A stretch of DNA of 64,000 nucleotides, taken from the NCBI GenBank assembly GCA_000827265.1, contig KN834772.1, forward strand, positions 655,346-719,345, written 5' to 3'. Source of the stretch: Collybiopsis luxurians FD-317 M1. Taxonomy: Eukaryota; Basidiomycota; Agaricomycetes; Agaricales; Omphalotaceae. Position 1 is the stretch's first letter, and the number at the start of each line of letters is the position of its first letter. The translations under genes and the position numbers were made by a program. The notes under the pieces are model-generated. The model worked only from the letters and a program-made list of their open reading frames with translations. It had not been told where the DNA came from and ran no database searches. Shown piece by piece: positions 44,906 to 56,931 of this stretch.

Positions 44906-45720
44906 TCCGATGATGGTATGAACGATACGGTGGTGATTATATGGGAATGTTTCAAATCTCCGGACTTCGGCCGTCCCTAAGGTTCAGTGAAGGGAGAGGA
45001 AGAGAGACCTTTGTATGCTTATGACTGTTTTGGCCGTTGCCTTAAATGTGAGATAGTTTTCAAATGCCTGTCAACGAGACCTCGCGGCTCGCTGCCACTT
45101 CACCACACCATTTCTTCCTCATCCGGGCACTTGGACGCAAAAATCGAACGTCCGAGCCGGCACAGGATAACATATTTGCACAATCCTGGACGTGGACCTG
45201 ACGAGGGCGACTGAGATAAGTACTCTCACAGCTTTAAATTTGCATGTACTCTACGGACTACAGCTTTCTTCTCCAGTCAAAGTCACGTGGAAAACTCGCA
45301 TGTCGAAAGATACTATGTAGCGCCCTTACTCAAAAATAAAGAAAGCCTAGATACGGACATGAAACGACAACAGCAAAGAATGATGAACAACGAACCAGAG
45401 ATATGCGACATGATAGATAGATCAGTAGGTACATATAGTATTTGTAAATAGATAGATTGGCTTCTCCCGAAGTTTAAGAAAAGACAATAGAAGATCAGAT
45501 GTAGAGAAAGAGACATATATAGGAAAGTGCGGGGGAAAACGTCCAACTCACGGACAGCCCAGGTACAAAGTCAAAGGCCAAGACCAACAAAGCAGGTGCG
45601 GAATAACGTTTTTTAAAACGAGTTATTCATTCCGCCCACGTATACATATCTTCAATTCTATAGGAAGTGAATCAGTGACTGCATATTCGAGGAGCATTGT
45701 AGCCAGAAAGAAAAAATTAC
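44906..45720. other. Intergenic, no gene seen
   Basis: About 0.8 kb containing the amine oxidase promoter and the 3' side of the ankyrin gene. The small frame at 45313-45546 (-) is hydrophobic and unconvincing. Confidence 0.45.
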
Positions 45721-47019
45721 TCACCTTCTGGGTTGTTCGGTGTCGGCTTCTCGGGCGGATAGATCCCTTTCCGCTGTAACTTGGTCGAACAAGATCAATA
45801 TATCTGCATGACCTCTGTTTGTCGCGAGTTGATATGGAGTATCACCATCGACATCGATGTTGTTAAGGTCAGCTCCGTGGTCGAGAAGAACTCGCGCAAT
45901 CTTTAGGTGATTGCCATATGCCGCCATGCTCAGAGCGGTCCATCTGAAAAGCGAAAAAGATAAACACCTTGATCAGAATACTCGTAAGGTACTCACCCCC
46001 AACGGTCCTTGGCATTGATATTGCACCCAAGCTTAATCAGGTTGATAACCTTATCCAAATCTCCATCGCTGGCCGCTTGGACAATAGCCGTCTGCTTTTG
46101 AAGTAGTTTTTTGACCATCCTCGTTGGGTCCATCGCCTTTTTCTTCTTCAACGGGGGAGAAGGAAGGAGGAAATCCTCGTTGGGCACTTGCGCTTGTTTT
46201 TGGCGGACCTTGTCTTCGAATTCCTCTTCATTTTCGACAACAATGGTGAACGTGCTGGAGCTAGCGCCGAATGAGCTCCCGTTACCTGTCAAGCTGGCTG
46301 AATTAGGTTCGCTGGGGAGAACTTCGGTATCCGCCCCCTGCAATATCTTTGTCTTCATCCAATTGACAATGTATTCACGATGCTCCTCCATAACAACCGA
46401 AGTAATACCCACGTCTTCAAGTTCGCGTCGAAGCTCGTTCCATACATCGGGGGATTCAATGGTCTCGACAATATCTGGGACTGTTGTGACTGAACCTTCA
46501 CGAAAGCCCGCGTTAACTTCGTTGGCAAACTTGGTCAGACGTTTCTCCAGTCTTACTAGGGAAGAACTGCGATAAAGTGGGAGATAAGTAGGTAAGCCTA
46601 TTATGAAACGCGATTTTGCATACTTGCCTGGCTAACGCGCTGTTGAAAGCAGTCAACAGCGTTACTTGGCTAATAAGACGTGACCTCACGTCCGCCAAGT
46701 CTTCTAAACCAAACCTCATCCGATCCCACGTCCTTTGAGACTGAGTTCGGAGAGACTCGTATGAATTTAGCAGCTTCTCGAGATCATCGAGGGTAGTTTT
46801 GCAACCATCTGTGAGAATCTTGAGACGATACTCGCGGGACTTGTCGAGATCGGTGAATTCGCTCATGGTGTCCTCCGTTTCCTTCAGGACGACGTGTAGG
46901 GAAGCTACTTCAGTAGATAGACGCCTAAAATCTTCGCTGGATTCTTTACAGCTTTTGTAAAGAAACCAGGCGAATTTAGACACCACTACAACATCTCCAA
47001 CGCCGATACCAAAGCTCAT
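45721..47019 (-). CDS. Ankyrin-repeat protein with fungal N-terminal helical domain
   Basis: Three exons give 394 residues: 47019-46628, 46566-45997, 45943-45721. The N-terminal 130 residues (MSFGIGVGDVVVVSKFAWFLYKSC onward) match the helical region that begins many fungal NLR-like and ankyrin proteins. A Ser-rich linker with a Lys cluster follows. Two to three ankyrin repeats close the protein (TAIVQAASDGDLDKVINLIK, TALSMAAYGNHLKIARVLLDHGADLN, TPYQLATNRGHADILILFD). Intron 1 requires a GC-AG pair (GCAAGT) because the nearby GT donor breaks the frame. A GTGAGT overlaps the stop at 45721, so a further 3' exon is possible. Confidence 0.78.
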
Positions 47020-48164
47020 AGTGGCAGAAGAAGTCCTGGGCTACGGGGAGTCTCTTGCGGAAGCTTGTGGGCCAAAGTCCGTCATGGGATTTCATATATT
47101 CTTATTCCATTGTTGTTTTCTAGAGCGCTAATCCAACGATGCACGTCAGTATGCGTTCCTTGAATATAAATTTGTGACAAAGTGATGATGGTGAACATGT
47201 CCGGAGCTCAATGTTTCAGGATAGGGTAGGAGGAAGTAGACAGTTTATTCTGCGCCAACCGAATTCATTCGAATGCCAGCTTTTGAAGGACTCGAGCACC
47301 TGTACAGGACGGATAGAGCTGAATTCAAAGGCGTTGCTAGGATGGATATAAAGAGTTAATTGGACGAAGAATGGAACACATATTATATTGACACTTTGAT
47401 AATCACTGAGTTCATAACCCCCGCGCGCACGTTTGAATTCCATCTTGAAGGCGCTGGCTTTGAGCAGATCGGGGACACTGGACGTTATGAGGATAACAGT
47501 TGGCAAGCTGAGGAAAGATGGTGGTGGTTGAAAAACAAGACGAGCGTCTATATACTGTTTACCAGCGGACACCCATCTTGATTCCTGACTGTCAGGTTCA
47601 AACCCAAAACCTTTTACAATCTGCAAGCTCATTGGTAGGCTCATAGTCGGATCTTATAGGAGTTCTTCATCTTTAATTCTATGTCGCAACCCAAAATGAC
47701 GGGATAGAATCTTTTGAAGACTCGAAGTCATACCCTACCATCCATTGCCTAGACTCTGGCCACTTTCCAACGGAATACTCTCAATTTTGCCTAAATCTGT
47801 CCAGTTCTTCCGAGTCTAGGCGACTCTTTCAATTCAGCTACGGACGGATTCTCTCTTGCCTGAGAAATTCCTTGTTCCGCGTTCCGAGGTTCTACGACTA
47901 TGCCCGTGTATCGTACTAAAGCTTCCTTCATGGCATAGCGTTGACCTGGTGGCCATTATCACGCGCCGGCGTTGAATGATCAACCACCGCGGTCTTCTGA
48001 AATCGTCACGGAATCCTTACCAATTCAAATCACACCCACGTCCAATAAAAGCCAACCTCCACCCGCTCTTTCATCTCGACGCTTGTGGAAGCTCGAGACT
48101 TTCAGTTGCCACTATACTACGCTCAAAGTTGACGCGCTCAGTCATCGCTAACACTATCGCAAAG
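47020..48164. other. Intergenic with one doubtful frame
   Basis: A 142-codon minus-strand frame at 47216-47644 has protein-like composition but no family resemblance. The remainder, including the NPY1 promoter, holds nothing I recognise. Confidence 0.4.
47216..47644 (-). CDS. Doubtful uninterrupted frame, unknown
   Basis: 142 codons from ATG with no intron, no signal peptide and no recognised domain; it ends SWHSNEFGWRRINCLLPPTLS. It may be chance or a decayed gene. Confidence 0.2.
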   Translation of the reverse strand: MSLPMSLQIVKGFGFEPDSQESRWVSAGKQYIDARLVFQPPPSFLSLPTVILITSSVPDLLKASAFKMEFKRARGGYELSDYQSVNIICVPFFVQLTLYIHPSNAFEFSSIRPVQVLESFKSWHSNEFGWRRINCLLPPTLS

Positions 48165-49745
48165 ATGACAGAACAGTATGTCGTGGATTCATCTGTTGAG
48201 ATCACGTACCAATTACACCTCCAGACGGACTATGATATTTTCCGGTTCTCCTCTCAATCGTCTATCATGGCTTCGTACTTCCCCTGTATTTCTGAACGCC
48301 ATCATAGCCTCTCCCGATGCTCGCTGGCTCCTTTTCAAGTCTGGAAACCCTCTTAGCACCAACACGGGATCCAAATCTATTCTTACCTTTCTCTCCACTA
48401 AAGACGTTGGTCCATTCATCGGTGAAGCTCCACGGTTTGGTCAAGGGAAGGTTTCTGGCTCGTTGACCAAAGAAGAACAAATTCCCGCCACGGAAGCAGT
48501 CCGGCATCGGGGAGCACCAATCGTGTTTCTCGGTTTACTCGAGACTGCCACCGGAGGGACAGGCGCGCTGCCTAGCAGCGAATTTGCCGATCCGGAGAAG
48601 GCTTTGCATAAAGTTGAAGGGACCCCCTATTTTGCGCTGGATGTTGCCGATTTGGATTTAGAAGATTCAGTGATAGAATCGACCCTCAAGGAGTCTGAAC
48701 CAGCCAAAGCTGGGACTACGCTGGATTGGTTGAACTCCCGAACTATTTTCGCGAATGCCGACCTATTTACCGGAGCAATCTTTGCGGAAGGAAGGAGCAT
48801 GGTTGATTGGAATTCAAGGAACAAAGTGGGTACCTATAATGCTTGTCTCCGCGCCCTGTCATTCTGACTCTCAATAATCAGTTTTGCCCAGGATGTGGTT
48901 CACGGAACCACTCTCTCTGGGGTGGTTGGAAGCTTGGATGTTCTTCGCTTATGCCGTGGGCGGATAACACTGGTCGCAAACCCTGTCCATCAGGGTACGC
49001 TACATGTTCCTTATTGCCCCATCTCACCTTGACTTGTTTTAAAGGAAGGGACTTCACAACTACATGCACCCGCGCTCTGACCCCGTCGTGATCATGTTGA
49101 CTGTTGACCAATCGGGCGACAAAATTTTCCTGGGCCAAAACGTTCGCAAACTGTCCCTAACCTTACAGAAAACAGGTCCTGACTGCTCGTTACCTTTTTA
49201 GAACAGCTTCAAGGGATTCTATTCTGCTCTTTCCGGATTCATTGAACCGGGAGAAACTTTCGAAGACGCTGTGAAGCGTGAAATGTGGGAAGAAGCAGGT
49301 ATGAAGGTTTCGGATCCTAAGTATCATCGTGGCCAGCCTTGGGTAAGAGGAAATCAGCAAGCGGTACAATGTCGTCTGACCGTTCCGATCTTTACTAGCC
49401 TTTCCCCGCCTCAATGATGGTCGGATTCTTTTCTCGGGCGGATTCCACCCTGCCTGTGCGTACAGACCTTGACAATGAACTAGCAGGTATGTGCAAGATT
49501 CATGTAAAAATATCACGAGTCTAACAGTTATTCACCACCCTGCAGATGCCCGCTGGTTCACTCGTGAACAGGTCTTATCTGTGCTCAACCACGTTTCTGG
49601 TTCGAGCATGAACCTAAACAAAGCCGACGAGAAAAAGGAAGGAGACCCGCCATTTACAGTTCCTCCTACGACGGCGTTGGCTGGGGTGATGATTAGGGAT
49701 TGGGCAGAGGGAAGAGCCAAGTTCGCTCCGGTTAGTTTAAACTGA
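48165..49745 (+). CDS. NADH pyrophosphatase (Nudix, NPY1/NUDT12 type)
   Basis: Hydrolyses NAD(H) to NMN(H) and AMP and can remove NAD caps from RNA in homologues. Seven exons give 416 residues: 48165-48175, 48225-48825, 48882-48994, 49045-49141, 49202-49342, 49399-49486, 49546-49745. Seen: the N-terminal FSGSPLNRLSWLRTS motif, a zinc ribbon starting FCPGCGSRNHSLW (Cys206, Cys209, later Cys224 and Cys239), and a Nudix box matching GX5EX7REUXEEXGU exactly (Gly286, Glu292, Arg300-Glu301, Glu304-Glu305). The family signature after the box is partly kept (GQPWPFPASMM, i.e. SQPWPFPxS). Exon 1 is only 11 nt; without it the protein would lack a start. Confidence 0.93.
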
Positions 49746-50516
49746 GACTATGAGAAGGGAAATCTGTAGAACATTTAAATCGGGTAAGCAAAAATGTTGA
49801 TGGAATAATATTAATATATTTTGTCTCTGGCCGAAGTTGGGATGAGACCTCGCAATCAAAGGTCAACATTTTGGTATCACTACATCCAGCTTATAACGGC
49901 TTTGGGTCACTTGGTTGCGGTATTTTAAATTTTGAGCAATTGCTCCAGGTTTCTGAAATTCTGTTGCCGACTTATCTGAGGAGCTGAGGAGCAGGGCTGC
50001 GGGCGAATCCAATGATGGAAATAGATGATGCAAAAGACTGGCATCGTTTTCTCAGAGTCGAACACGGAACGGCAACAGTGAAGCTGAAGCTCAGCACCAG
50101 AACAAGGAAAAGAGCAGAAACGAAATGTATGGCAGGACGCTCGGACGGTTGATTCCGTTTTTACTACCAGCGCACAGTTCAATCGCGTGCTCGGGGGGTC
50201 TAAAGACGTATTGCCTGCGGAGGCGGCGGGTTTTTCCTGGACAGGGTATACATACATAGAGAGTTGCCTTATTAGGATGATCGCCCGACCCGGTGCGACG
50301 GCACCTCGGTCCCAGCCTCGAGGTCGGTATCGGCTGATGCCTGCTGATACTGACCATAAGCTTAAACCAATAAGCGACGATTGAGTGCTGTATTACCAAC
50401 AAGTCGACCCCACAGAGCTGGATCCTCCCCGCATGCTCTCGTGCGTGCGTTGTTTACTATTCGACCTTTGACAGCATCGCGTTAGGTCAAAAGTTTGAAG
50501 ACAGTCAGTTTCACAG
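49746..50516. other. Intergenic, no gene seen
   Basis: Short antiparallel frames at 49925-50402 look like chance. Nothing recognised. Confidence 0.45.
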
Positions 50517-52203
50517 ATGCCGGAGGAAAGCCTTCAACCTTTAGGCTCTTCCGGCGACTCCAAAGTTCTTATCAATGCTGTGATGGCTTTGGATATCCCT
50601 TTTGGGTGAAATCCGGGGTAGAACGTTCAACCATATGGATGCGAAGGTACGCGAGCTCAAGCGAATTTGCATTTTGCCACCCAAGCAGTACCGCCCGATC
50701 AAGCAATGGTGATTTAAATACTATTACCCCCCACGGTCGACTCTTGGACGACTTTGAATCTCTGGCATAGATTCTTTCCCAATTTCAAGACTCTCTGGCA
50801 GAGCTTCTAATTTTTCGTAATGTTAACGACTACGACAAGATTTAACACGCTACTTAAGGTGGGTTCAACTTTATGTTTGTCCCGGATGATCATTAAGTGT
50901 CTCCCAGATCGCTTGCTTCATACAATTACTACTTCTTCTCAGAGCTGTCTCAGCGATGCCCTTTCTTCCAGCTTCACATCGTCGGAATGCGGATCCTCCA
51001 GTTTTAGAACTGCGTCCCGCCCCCTCATATCTACGGAAAGAGTTGCCCACTCATCAACGGCGCGCCGATGGCCAAAACTGTGTAAAATTGAGCTCGGACG
51101 ATGTAAAGAAGAGTGTGTATCATGATGTTTTCCCTCGCATCAGCATCTTATGTTATGGTCTTTTCTAGTTCCGGGATGGAAGAAGCTCGAAGGCATAGCA
51201 AACGACAGATGGGGTAACCACAAGCGCAATATTGTTACCAATGACCAGCATCCTGACGTGAGTATTCTACTCTATTTACTGCTACATAAACTTATGACTC
51301 TCTTCCTGCTCCTCAGACCGTCTCAAAGGGGGCGACCCTTTGCATTGCCTCCGAAAGCATCAAGATCAGGTTTACCGGTAACTCTTGCTCCTGGCATATC
51401 TGGCGGTCCGATTAACATCCATTCAGGCCAACCTACCTGCCAATCAAATAAGGTCAGTGCAGGAGGAGGACTCAAGGGGACGAACGGCACACTCTCTCTT
51501 GCGGTCGCCCAAGGTTTTACTGCTTCGTCTCAGTATACCATCAGTCGTATGTCATAAGAATTTGACTCGGTTATTCCAGTTGACTTTGTTGTTCACACTA
51601 CAGAGGCCGCTACTATCGGTGTATCTCAGACGTTCCTGGGTACACTTGATTTTCCCGAAGTTGCTGGTGTTAGTGAAGCTATTACCATGTCGGCATCCAT
51701 CACCAACACCTTGACCAAGAGGTATGTATATCTGACATTCCTATCTTTTGAAGCGAGACTGATTCTTTTCTAGTTTTACGGCTCAATACAGCGAACTCAA
51801 TACCGTAACCCTGTTGATGACTTCGCCTGATGGCAAGAGTTGCGACGCCGGGGTGCGTGACCTTAAATCTCGAGGTTCAGTCATACTTAACGTACGTTTT
51901 CCAAAGACCAATGTCACACATTGCACCCTGCAAGGCGAAGGAGAAATGCATTTGCTTGCCACCGGCTATGTTTGGTTTGAATATGAGGATAAGCAAAAGG
52001 AGAAAGGCAAGGGTGAGAAGCATTTCAAATGTAAGTATTTCTCTATTTCTGGATACCTCGAGTCATGAACTCAGTCTACCCTGCTTATAGGGAACTTGGA
52101 ACTTGACAAAGAGTTGACTGTCGCAGAGCGCACAAGCATTGCTAAGTTTAAAGGCTCTGTAGTGGCAAGTACACATGCAACGTATAAGGGAGCTTGCACT
52201 TAG
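50517..52203 (+). pseudogene. Broken multi-exon gene of unknown family
   Basis: The 3' half splices cleanly: exons near 51604-51721, 51774-51852, 51907-52030 and 52091-52203 give VSQTFLGTLDFPEVAGVSEA, then SELNTVTLLMTSPDGKSC, a segment ending ATGYVWFEYEDK, and TSIAKFKGSVVASTHATYKG. The 5' half does not. The frame at 50517 stops after 30 codons. The 50820-51170 stretch is open only in pieces. At about 51375 the coding sense changes frame (from KIRFTG to TLAPGISGGPINI), a one-base shift. I therefore infer a decayed or mis-sequenced gene. The Ser/Thr-rich alternating pattern of the middle is notable, but I do not assign a function. Confidence 0.45.
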
Positions 52204-52505
52204 GCCAATCGTATTCCCATAGTCTGTTATCGTTCCTTGCTCTGGCATAGCATATGTAAATTATTTACTCATCTTCAAGCCCTCCGTATGTTGTACAATT
52301 ATGTATCCTTTTATTCATACCAACCGTAGTTTTGGTGGTTTCGGGCGCTCGGGGACTCGCTTGCGTTCCTCTCAATAGGCTATCTGGTCGGTGGAAAAAC
52401 ATCACATTTTATCGTATATACGCCGCCGCACTGGCGCTTAACATTAGGCGCCTTCCTTCCGCATGACCTAGCAGGCAGTTTTTACTCTTCCACTTGGACG
52501 ATGAG

Positions 52506-54421
52506 ATGACTTGGCCACTTTCGCTGATTTCAGCAATAATCTGGCTCAGCTCTGTAGTCGCAGACTCAGTAAACAATACAACAGACAGGTAATTCGGTTA
52601 TGCTGTGTCATTTTCGTTCCTGATCTCCTTGCAGCCCTCTGCCAGGCGATCCATACCTCCCTTACAAACCGGAATTTGCCCGTTCTCTACCAGTGCAAAC
52701 ACTCGTCACTGGAGTGGTTTTCACCCTCGTCGCAGTCCTCTTTGTTCATATTGTCTTCACCGGCCAATATCACTGGCCCTTGGCTCCGGTCAATTATGCA
52801 TTACAACTATCTGGCGTCGTCACTTTATTAGTTTCGCTCATTGCCACTATCAATGTTATACTCAGCTCGACCATTAACGAAAGCGAACACTGGCCGTACA
52901 TGTTGACGTACATGGCGGTGAATGTGCCACCGTTGGATATGCTGAATGTCGATGTGAAAGCGAGTTCCTCAGTGAATATCTCAACGAATTCATCAAACAG
53001 CACGAATGTTACTGCAACTCAGCTTCAGTGGAGTCCAGCAGAGAGGGGAACTTGGTTAATGATGAATGCCGCTGTGTCGGCGTTGGTGCAGGTATTAGGA
53101 CAGCAATCCATTCCGTAGTTCATGGACTCATTCATCTTTCTAGATCACGCACATCCAATTCCTGACTCTTCTTTATCCCTCTCGACTTGAAGGTCGGCTA
53201 ATATACGCCCTCCTCGGTCCCCTCGCCCTTTTAGTAGCCATCATGCAACTTGTCCCAATTCAACAGGCCAATACGCAGCTGATCACTATCGCCAACGACA
53301 TACGAAACGTATGCAATGCTACACTCTCGCTACTGTTCACCACATCTCTCTTCATCTGGGGTCTACTTGTCAACCGAACCCAGGCTTGGCGGACCGATGG
53401 TGGTACAGCCGTTTTCGGTGCCAGTGCTCTTACTTTGGCTGTGATTAGCACTGCGCTAAGTTTTCTGTTCGTGCCAAAAAGCGAAGAGTATGTGTGGTTA
53501 CCCGGACTCATGTGGGCCGTAATCCTGTGGCAAAGTTTTCTGGGATGGTGGTGGTGGGTAGGAGCGGGGAGCGGGCAGACGACGGATGACGTGGTGGAAC
53601 ATTTGCTAAAGAAAGGAGCAAAGATGAAGAGGAGGAGGGAGAAGAATCGGGAAAGGAAGGAAAAGGAAAAGTTGAGGCGGAGAAGGAGAAGAACAGACTA
53701 TTCTTCTGGGCAAGAGGCCAGCGGCCGTGGATCCCTGACTGATGATTCCAATCCACCCACAAACCTTCAACTAACACAAACACAAACGGAAATCGACTCT
53801 AACACGCTTACGTCTTCCCCCTCACACGCCGTCCGTCCTCGTCCCCGCCGAACCCCATCAAGTGGTTCAAACGGTTCAAACGGTTCAGCGATATCCACGT
53901 CTTCTTCTTCCAGCAATCCAAGTATTTCTTCCCTTCCTCGATTCCTGCCCAAAGCTGTCCAGGTTTGGTATACCAATATTCGCCAGGCTCACGTCAACGC
54001 CGCCCGAAAGCAAACGGTTGAACGTGTGGAACGTATAAGAGAAATCGAGAGGGAAAGAGAAGGAAGGCGGCAGCAAAGTGGACATGATCGACTCAGCGGA
54101 TGGGGCTTGGGGAACTTTGGCTTGCGTCTCGGAAGGCAAGGAGCTCCTGGGTACGAAGGCGAGACAGAGTTTGAAATGGAAGACTCGCGTGTCTTTTCCA
54201 GGCGGAGAAGAAGAAACAGCGACGAAGAGCCAGCCGATAGTGCGAGTGAGGACGGAGACCACGACGAGGTTGAGAACAGCGCTCGGAGGATGCCACGACC
54301 AAAAGAGGCAAGAGTTCAGGATTCCCGTATCTCAGAAATTGCTGGAGGGAGACCCAGCTCTATATGGTGGTGGGGACCCTTAAATCGCTGGAGACTGCAG
54401 GATTCTACTGCGTATCGCTGA
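52506..54421 (+). CDS. Multi-pass membrane protein of unknown function
   Basis: Three exons give 605 residues: 52506-52588, 52635-53091, 53144-54421. It opens with a signal peptide or first helix (MTWPLSLISAIIWLSSVVAD). Several membrane helices follow: GVVFTLVAVLFVHIVF, LSGVVTLLVSLIATINVIL, LIYALLGPLALLVAIMQLV, a Cys/Leu-rich helix after IRNVCNATLS, AVFGASALTLAVISTALSFLF and LPGLMWAVILWQSFLGWWWW. The lumenal loop has several N-glycosylation sequons (NST, NVT). The last 240 residues are cytosolic, very basic (KKGAKMKRRREKNRERKEKE), then Ser-rich. The layout resembles fungal seven-helix sensor-like proteins, but I cannot place it. Confidence 0.7.
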
Positions 54422-54843
54422 TCACTGCTGCTGCTCCTTCACGTCATCTTTTCACTATTTCTGATTACTCTAGTCTCTACATCTAGTTTTATCGCTTTGG
54501 ACACTTGTTCTCCCTCCTCCTGTTTTCATTTTATGTATCACTGGTATTGCTTTCACTGATCTTGTGTTTCATAACTTTCATCCACTATAGTGCTGTACGA
54601 TACATGCTTATTCTGGGTGACTTTGGACATCCAATACCATCCGCTGAGCCGTGCATCTTCTTGACGGTTTAGTATGTATTACTTACAGTGGCTGACAACA
54701 GCCAATTTTGGGTTTATTTAGTCTACCTTAATATATGTAGCTCAACAACGACTCACACCGACTCGAAGTGGACGACCACCGGCGGTTATTTAGCCCATGC
54801 TGACTAAGCCCGACATTCGCTCTTTCCTCCGCTCTTCCACGTT
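54422..54843. other. Intergenic, HUB1 promoter
   Basis: Nothing recognised beyond T-rich flank and a short pyrimidine tract before HUB1. Confidence 0.45.
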
Positions 54844-55224
54844 ATGGCTCTCATTGAAGTATGTATGAAATCTTGTCATCCCAAATCCATCTCATTGGTA
54901 AACACTAGGTCATCGCCAATGATCGCCTTGGACGCAAGGGTAAGGCGTTCAAGCAATTCGTTTCACGGTACTCAACCTTCTTCGCTGCTAGTTCGAGTCA
55001 AGTGCAGTCCAGACGACACCGTTGGAGATCTTAAGAAACTCATTGCCGCACAAACCGGTACTGATCACACCAAGATTCAGCTGAAGAAGTGGTGTGTATA
55101 TTGCTGCTTCGTTCTTTTCATATGGTATCTCATCCGTCCTTTGACCAGGTATACGATCTACAAAGATCATATCACACTATCAGACTACGAAATTCACGAC
55201 GGCATGAGCTTGGAAATGTATTGA
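54844..55224 (+). CDS. Ubiquitin-like splicing modifier Hub1/UBL5
   Basis: Non-conjugated ubiquitin-like protein that binds spliceosomal Snu66 and Prp5 and influences 5' splice-site choice. Four exons give exactly the canonical 73 residues: 54844-54858, 54909-54939, 54992-55091, 55149-55224. Seen: [54 protein letters not shown] and [11 protein letters not shown]; the C-terminal tyrosine replaces the Gly-Gly of conjugated modifiers. Exon 1 is 15 nt. No part of this match is ambiguous. Confidence 0.96.
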   Translation: MALIEVCMKSCHPKSISLVNTRSSPMIALDARVRRSSNSFHGTQPSSLLVRVKCSPDDTVGDLKKLIAAQTGTDHTKIQLKKWCVYCCFVLFIWYLIRPLTRYTIYKDHITLSDYEIHDGMSLEMY

Positions 55225-55349
55225 ACAAACTCGACTGATCCTTCTGGGCAATCTATTCGGTGGGTGAGATTGGTTTTCGACAGCGATGATGCAGTGTATT
55301 ATATGTTGTTTTTGGTCAAATGCACGCAAGAATAAAGCTGATCTAGAGT

Positions 55350-55763
55350 TTAAAAAAGTCCTTTCACCCAGCCAACTCCCAGTTCGAGTCTCGTTATAAA
55401 AGTGACGCAGCTCCCGCCGCTATCGCAGGGAGTGACACTGCTGCGAGAATTGTAACTCTTTGCGAAGATGGCAGGGCTCCATTCGTCGTGAGCCGTGTCG
55501 AATTCTAGAGGAAATGGAAGCTCAGTCGTGTTCTCAGTCCAAGTGAAGAAAATAAATACATACACTGCCAGCACCTCCCATACCATTCTTTTGTGCAACG
55601 ACGCGCTGCAAGCCAGCGTCTATGGGGGCAGGTTCGGGAACCGGAGTTGCAATTGCTACAATATAAAGGCAAGTTAAATCATTGCAATTCCGTTCAGAAA
55701 ATGTTCATCCATACCCGCAGAAAGCAAAAGAACGGAGATCGTCATTATCTGTTTGAACAGCAT
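55350..55763 (-). CDS. Small secreted protein, unknown
   Basis: Probably three exons, roughly 55763-55715, 55655-about 55564, and about 55520 to 55350, giving about 105 residues. The N-terminus MLFKQIMTISVLLLSA followed by AIATPVPEPAPIDAG is a classic secretion signal with a Pro/Glu-rich start of the mature chain. Further on are QRVVAQKNGMGGAG, FDTAHDEWSPAIFAK and CDSGGSCVTFIT with two cysteines. The second intron is ambiguous (43-54 nt, two acceptor choices that both keep the frame with different donors). No family recognised; size and secretion fit an effector or a surface peptide. Confidence 0.6.
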
Positions 55764-56219
55764 CGTGCTTTGCAATGGTATATTTATGCAAGGTATAATG
55801 GATGGAAGAAAAATAAAAGCAGTAAAGAGTGTAGTAAGTTCGTGAAGCGTCCAAGCGCGTGAGATGTCGATTGAGTCTGAGAGATGTGTTCAGCACGAAA
55901 TTTGAGCGAGCTTTTAAATCTGAAGAATATAAGGTCGTATCGATACTTTATGATCGAAATAGTAATTAGCTTGTTTGCTGACACGCAAGGCCCGGTATCT
56001 TCCTAAAACGGTACAAGAACTGAATCAATGGGATAATGCTGACTCCTTGTATTTTTTGAACGTTTCCGACAGCCGTCGTCATTTTCCTCAAAGCTTGTAA
56101 ATCATTTGCTCAGCAGTTTCCAATGAGTTGCGGCGGATTTTATAGATATTTTACTTCGGATATAGCCTGTCCAAGTAACTTTACAATCGTGTTAGACTGT
56201 ACCGGAGCGGTCCAATAAT
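55764..56219. other. Intergenic, no gene seen
   Basis: Promoter of the small secreted protein and 3' flank of the CFEM gene. Confidence 0.45.
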
Positions 56220-56931
56220 TTAAAAGACCGTTGCCAAGAAAAGGGCGCCAATAGCTGAGACTCCCGCACCACCCATAAAAGTGACCTTCTCTGCCCCATT
56301 GGAAGTCGAAGTTGAACCGGGAGATGTAGAGGTAGAGGAGCCAGTGTGAGATGTACTGGTAGCACCCGAAGTTGTACCAGTCGCAGATGAGGAGTGGTTT
56401 CCTGAAGCAGATGAAGACGTGCCAGTCGCAGAGGAGGAGCCGGAGGTAGCAGTGCCGCTCGCGGTGACTAAAGTAAGGAACATTCGTCAGGAAGAGAATG
56501 AATAGAGGAAGCAACGTAACATACTAGAAGCGCATTCAGCGGCCTGGAGACTGGTTAGGGATGCAGCATCTGACGGGCACCCACTAGCCACACATTGGAC
56601 GACGCTCTGCTGGAATTGAGTGTTTGTGCAGAGGCAGTTAAGGTCCGTCCTAAATGGGAGTTTCTTATCGTGAGTCTAAGCGTTTCGAGAGAGAAAAGAA
56701 GGAGCTTACAGGCCGGAGCAACCAGCAGCAGACGCTGCTTGCGTGATACAGTCCATCGAACAGGTAGACAACGAAGGGGTCTCAGTGGCAGCAGAGGAAG
56801 CCTCTGACGCTGTGAGCAATAATTGGCTTTATTACTCGATCTGCAGAGAAGACAGGGAACTCACCATCCTGGGCGTTGATTCCAACAGCCGCGATAAGAG
56901 CCAGATTGATGACGCTGTAAGTGAATCTCAT
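56220..56931 (-). CDS. CFEM-domain GPI-anchored surface protein
   Basis: Four exons give 179 residues: 56931-56865, 56809-56710, 56649-56525, 56467-56220. Seen: signal peptide (MRFTYSVINLALIAAVGINA), then a CFEM domain with the full set of eight cysteines (TCSMDC, GC, NCLC, QC, GCP, EC) from about residue 40 to 95. A Ser/Thr/Gly-rich stalk follows, with a hydrophobic C-terminus (GVSAIGALFLATVF) typical of GPI addition. CFEM proteins bind haem or act at the cell surface during host or environmental interaction. A second CFEM gene follows in the same orientation. Confidence 0.88.

Noticed and set aside
45313..45546. Hydrophobic 77-codon minus-strand frame
   Set aside because: Low-complexity AT-rich origin, no splice link to the ankyrin gene and no conserved motif.
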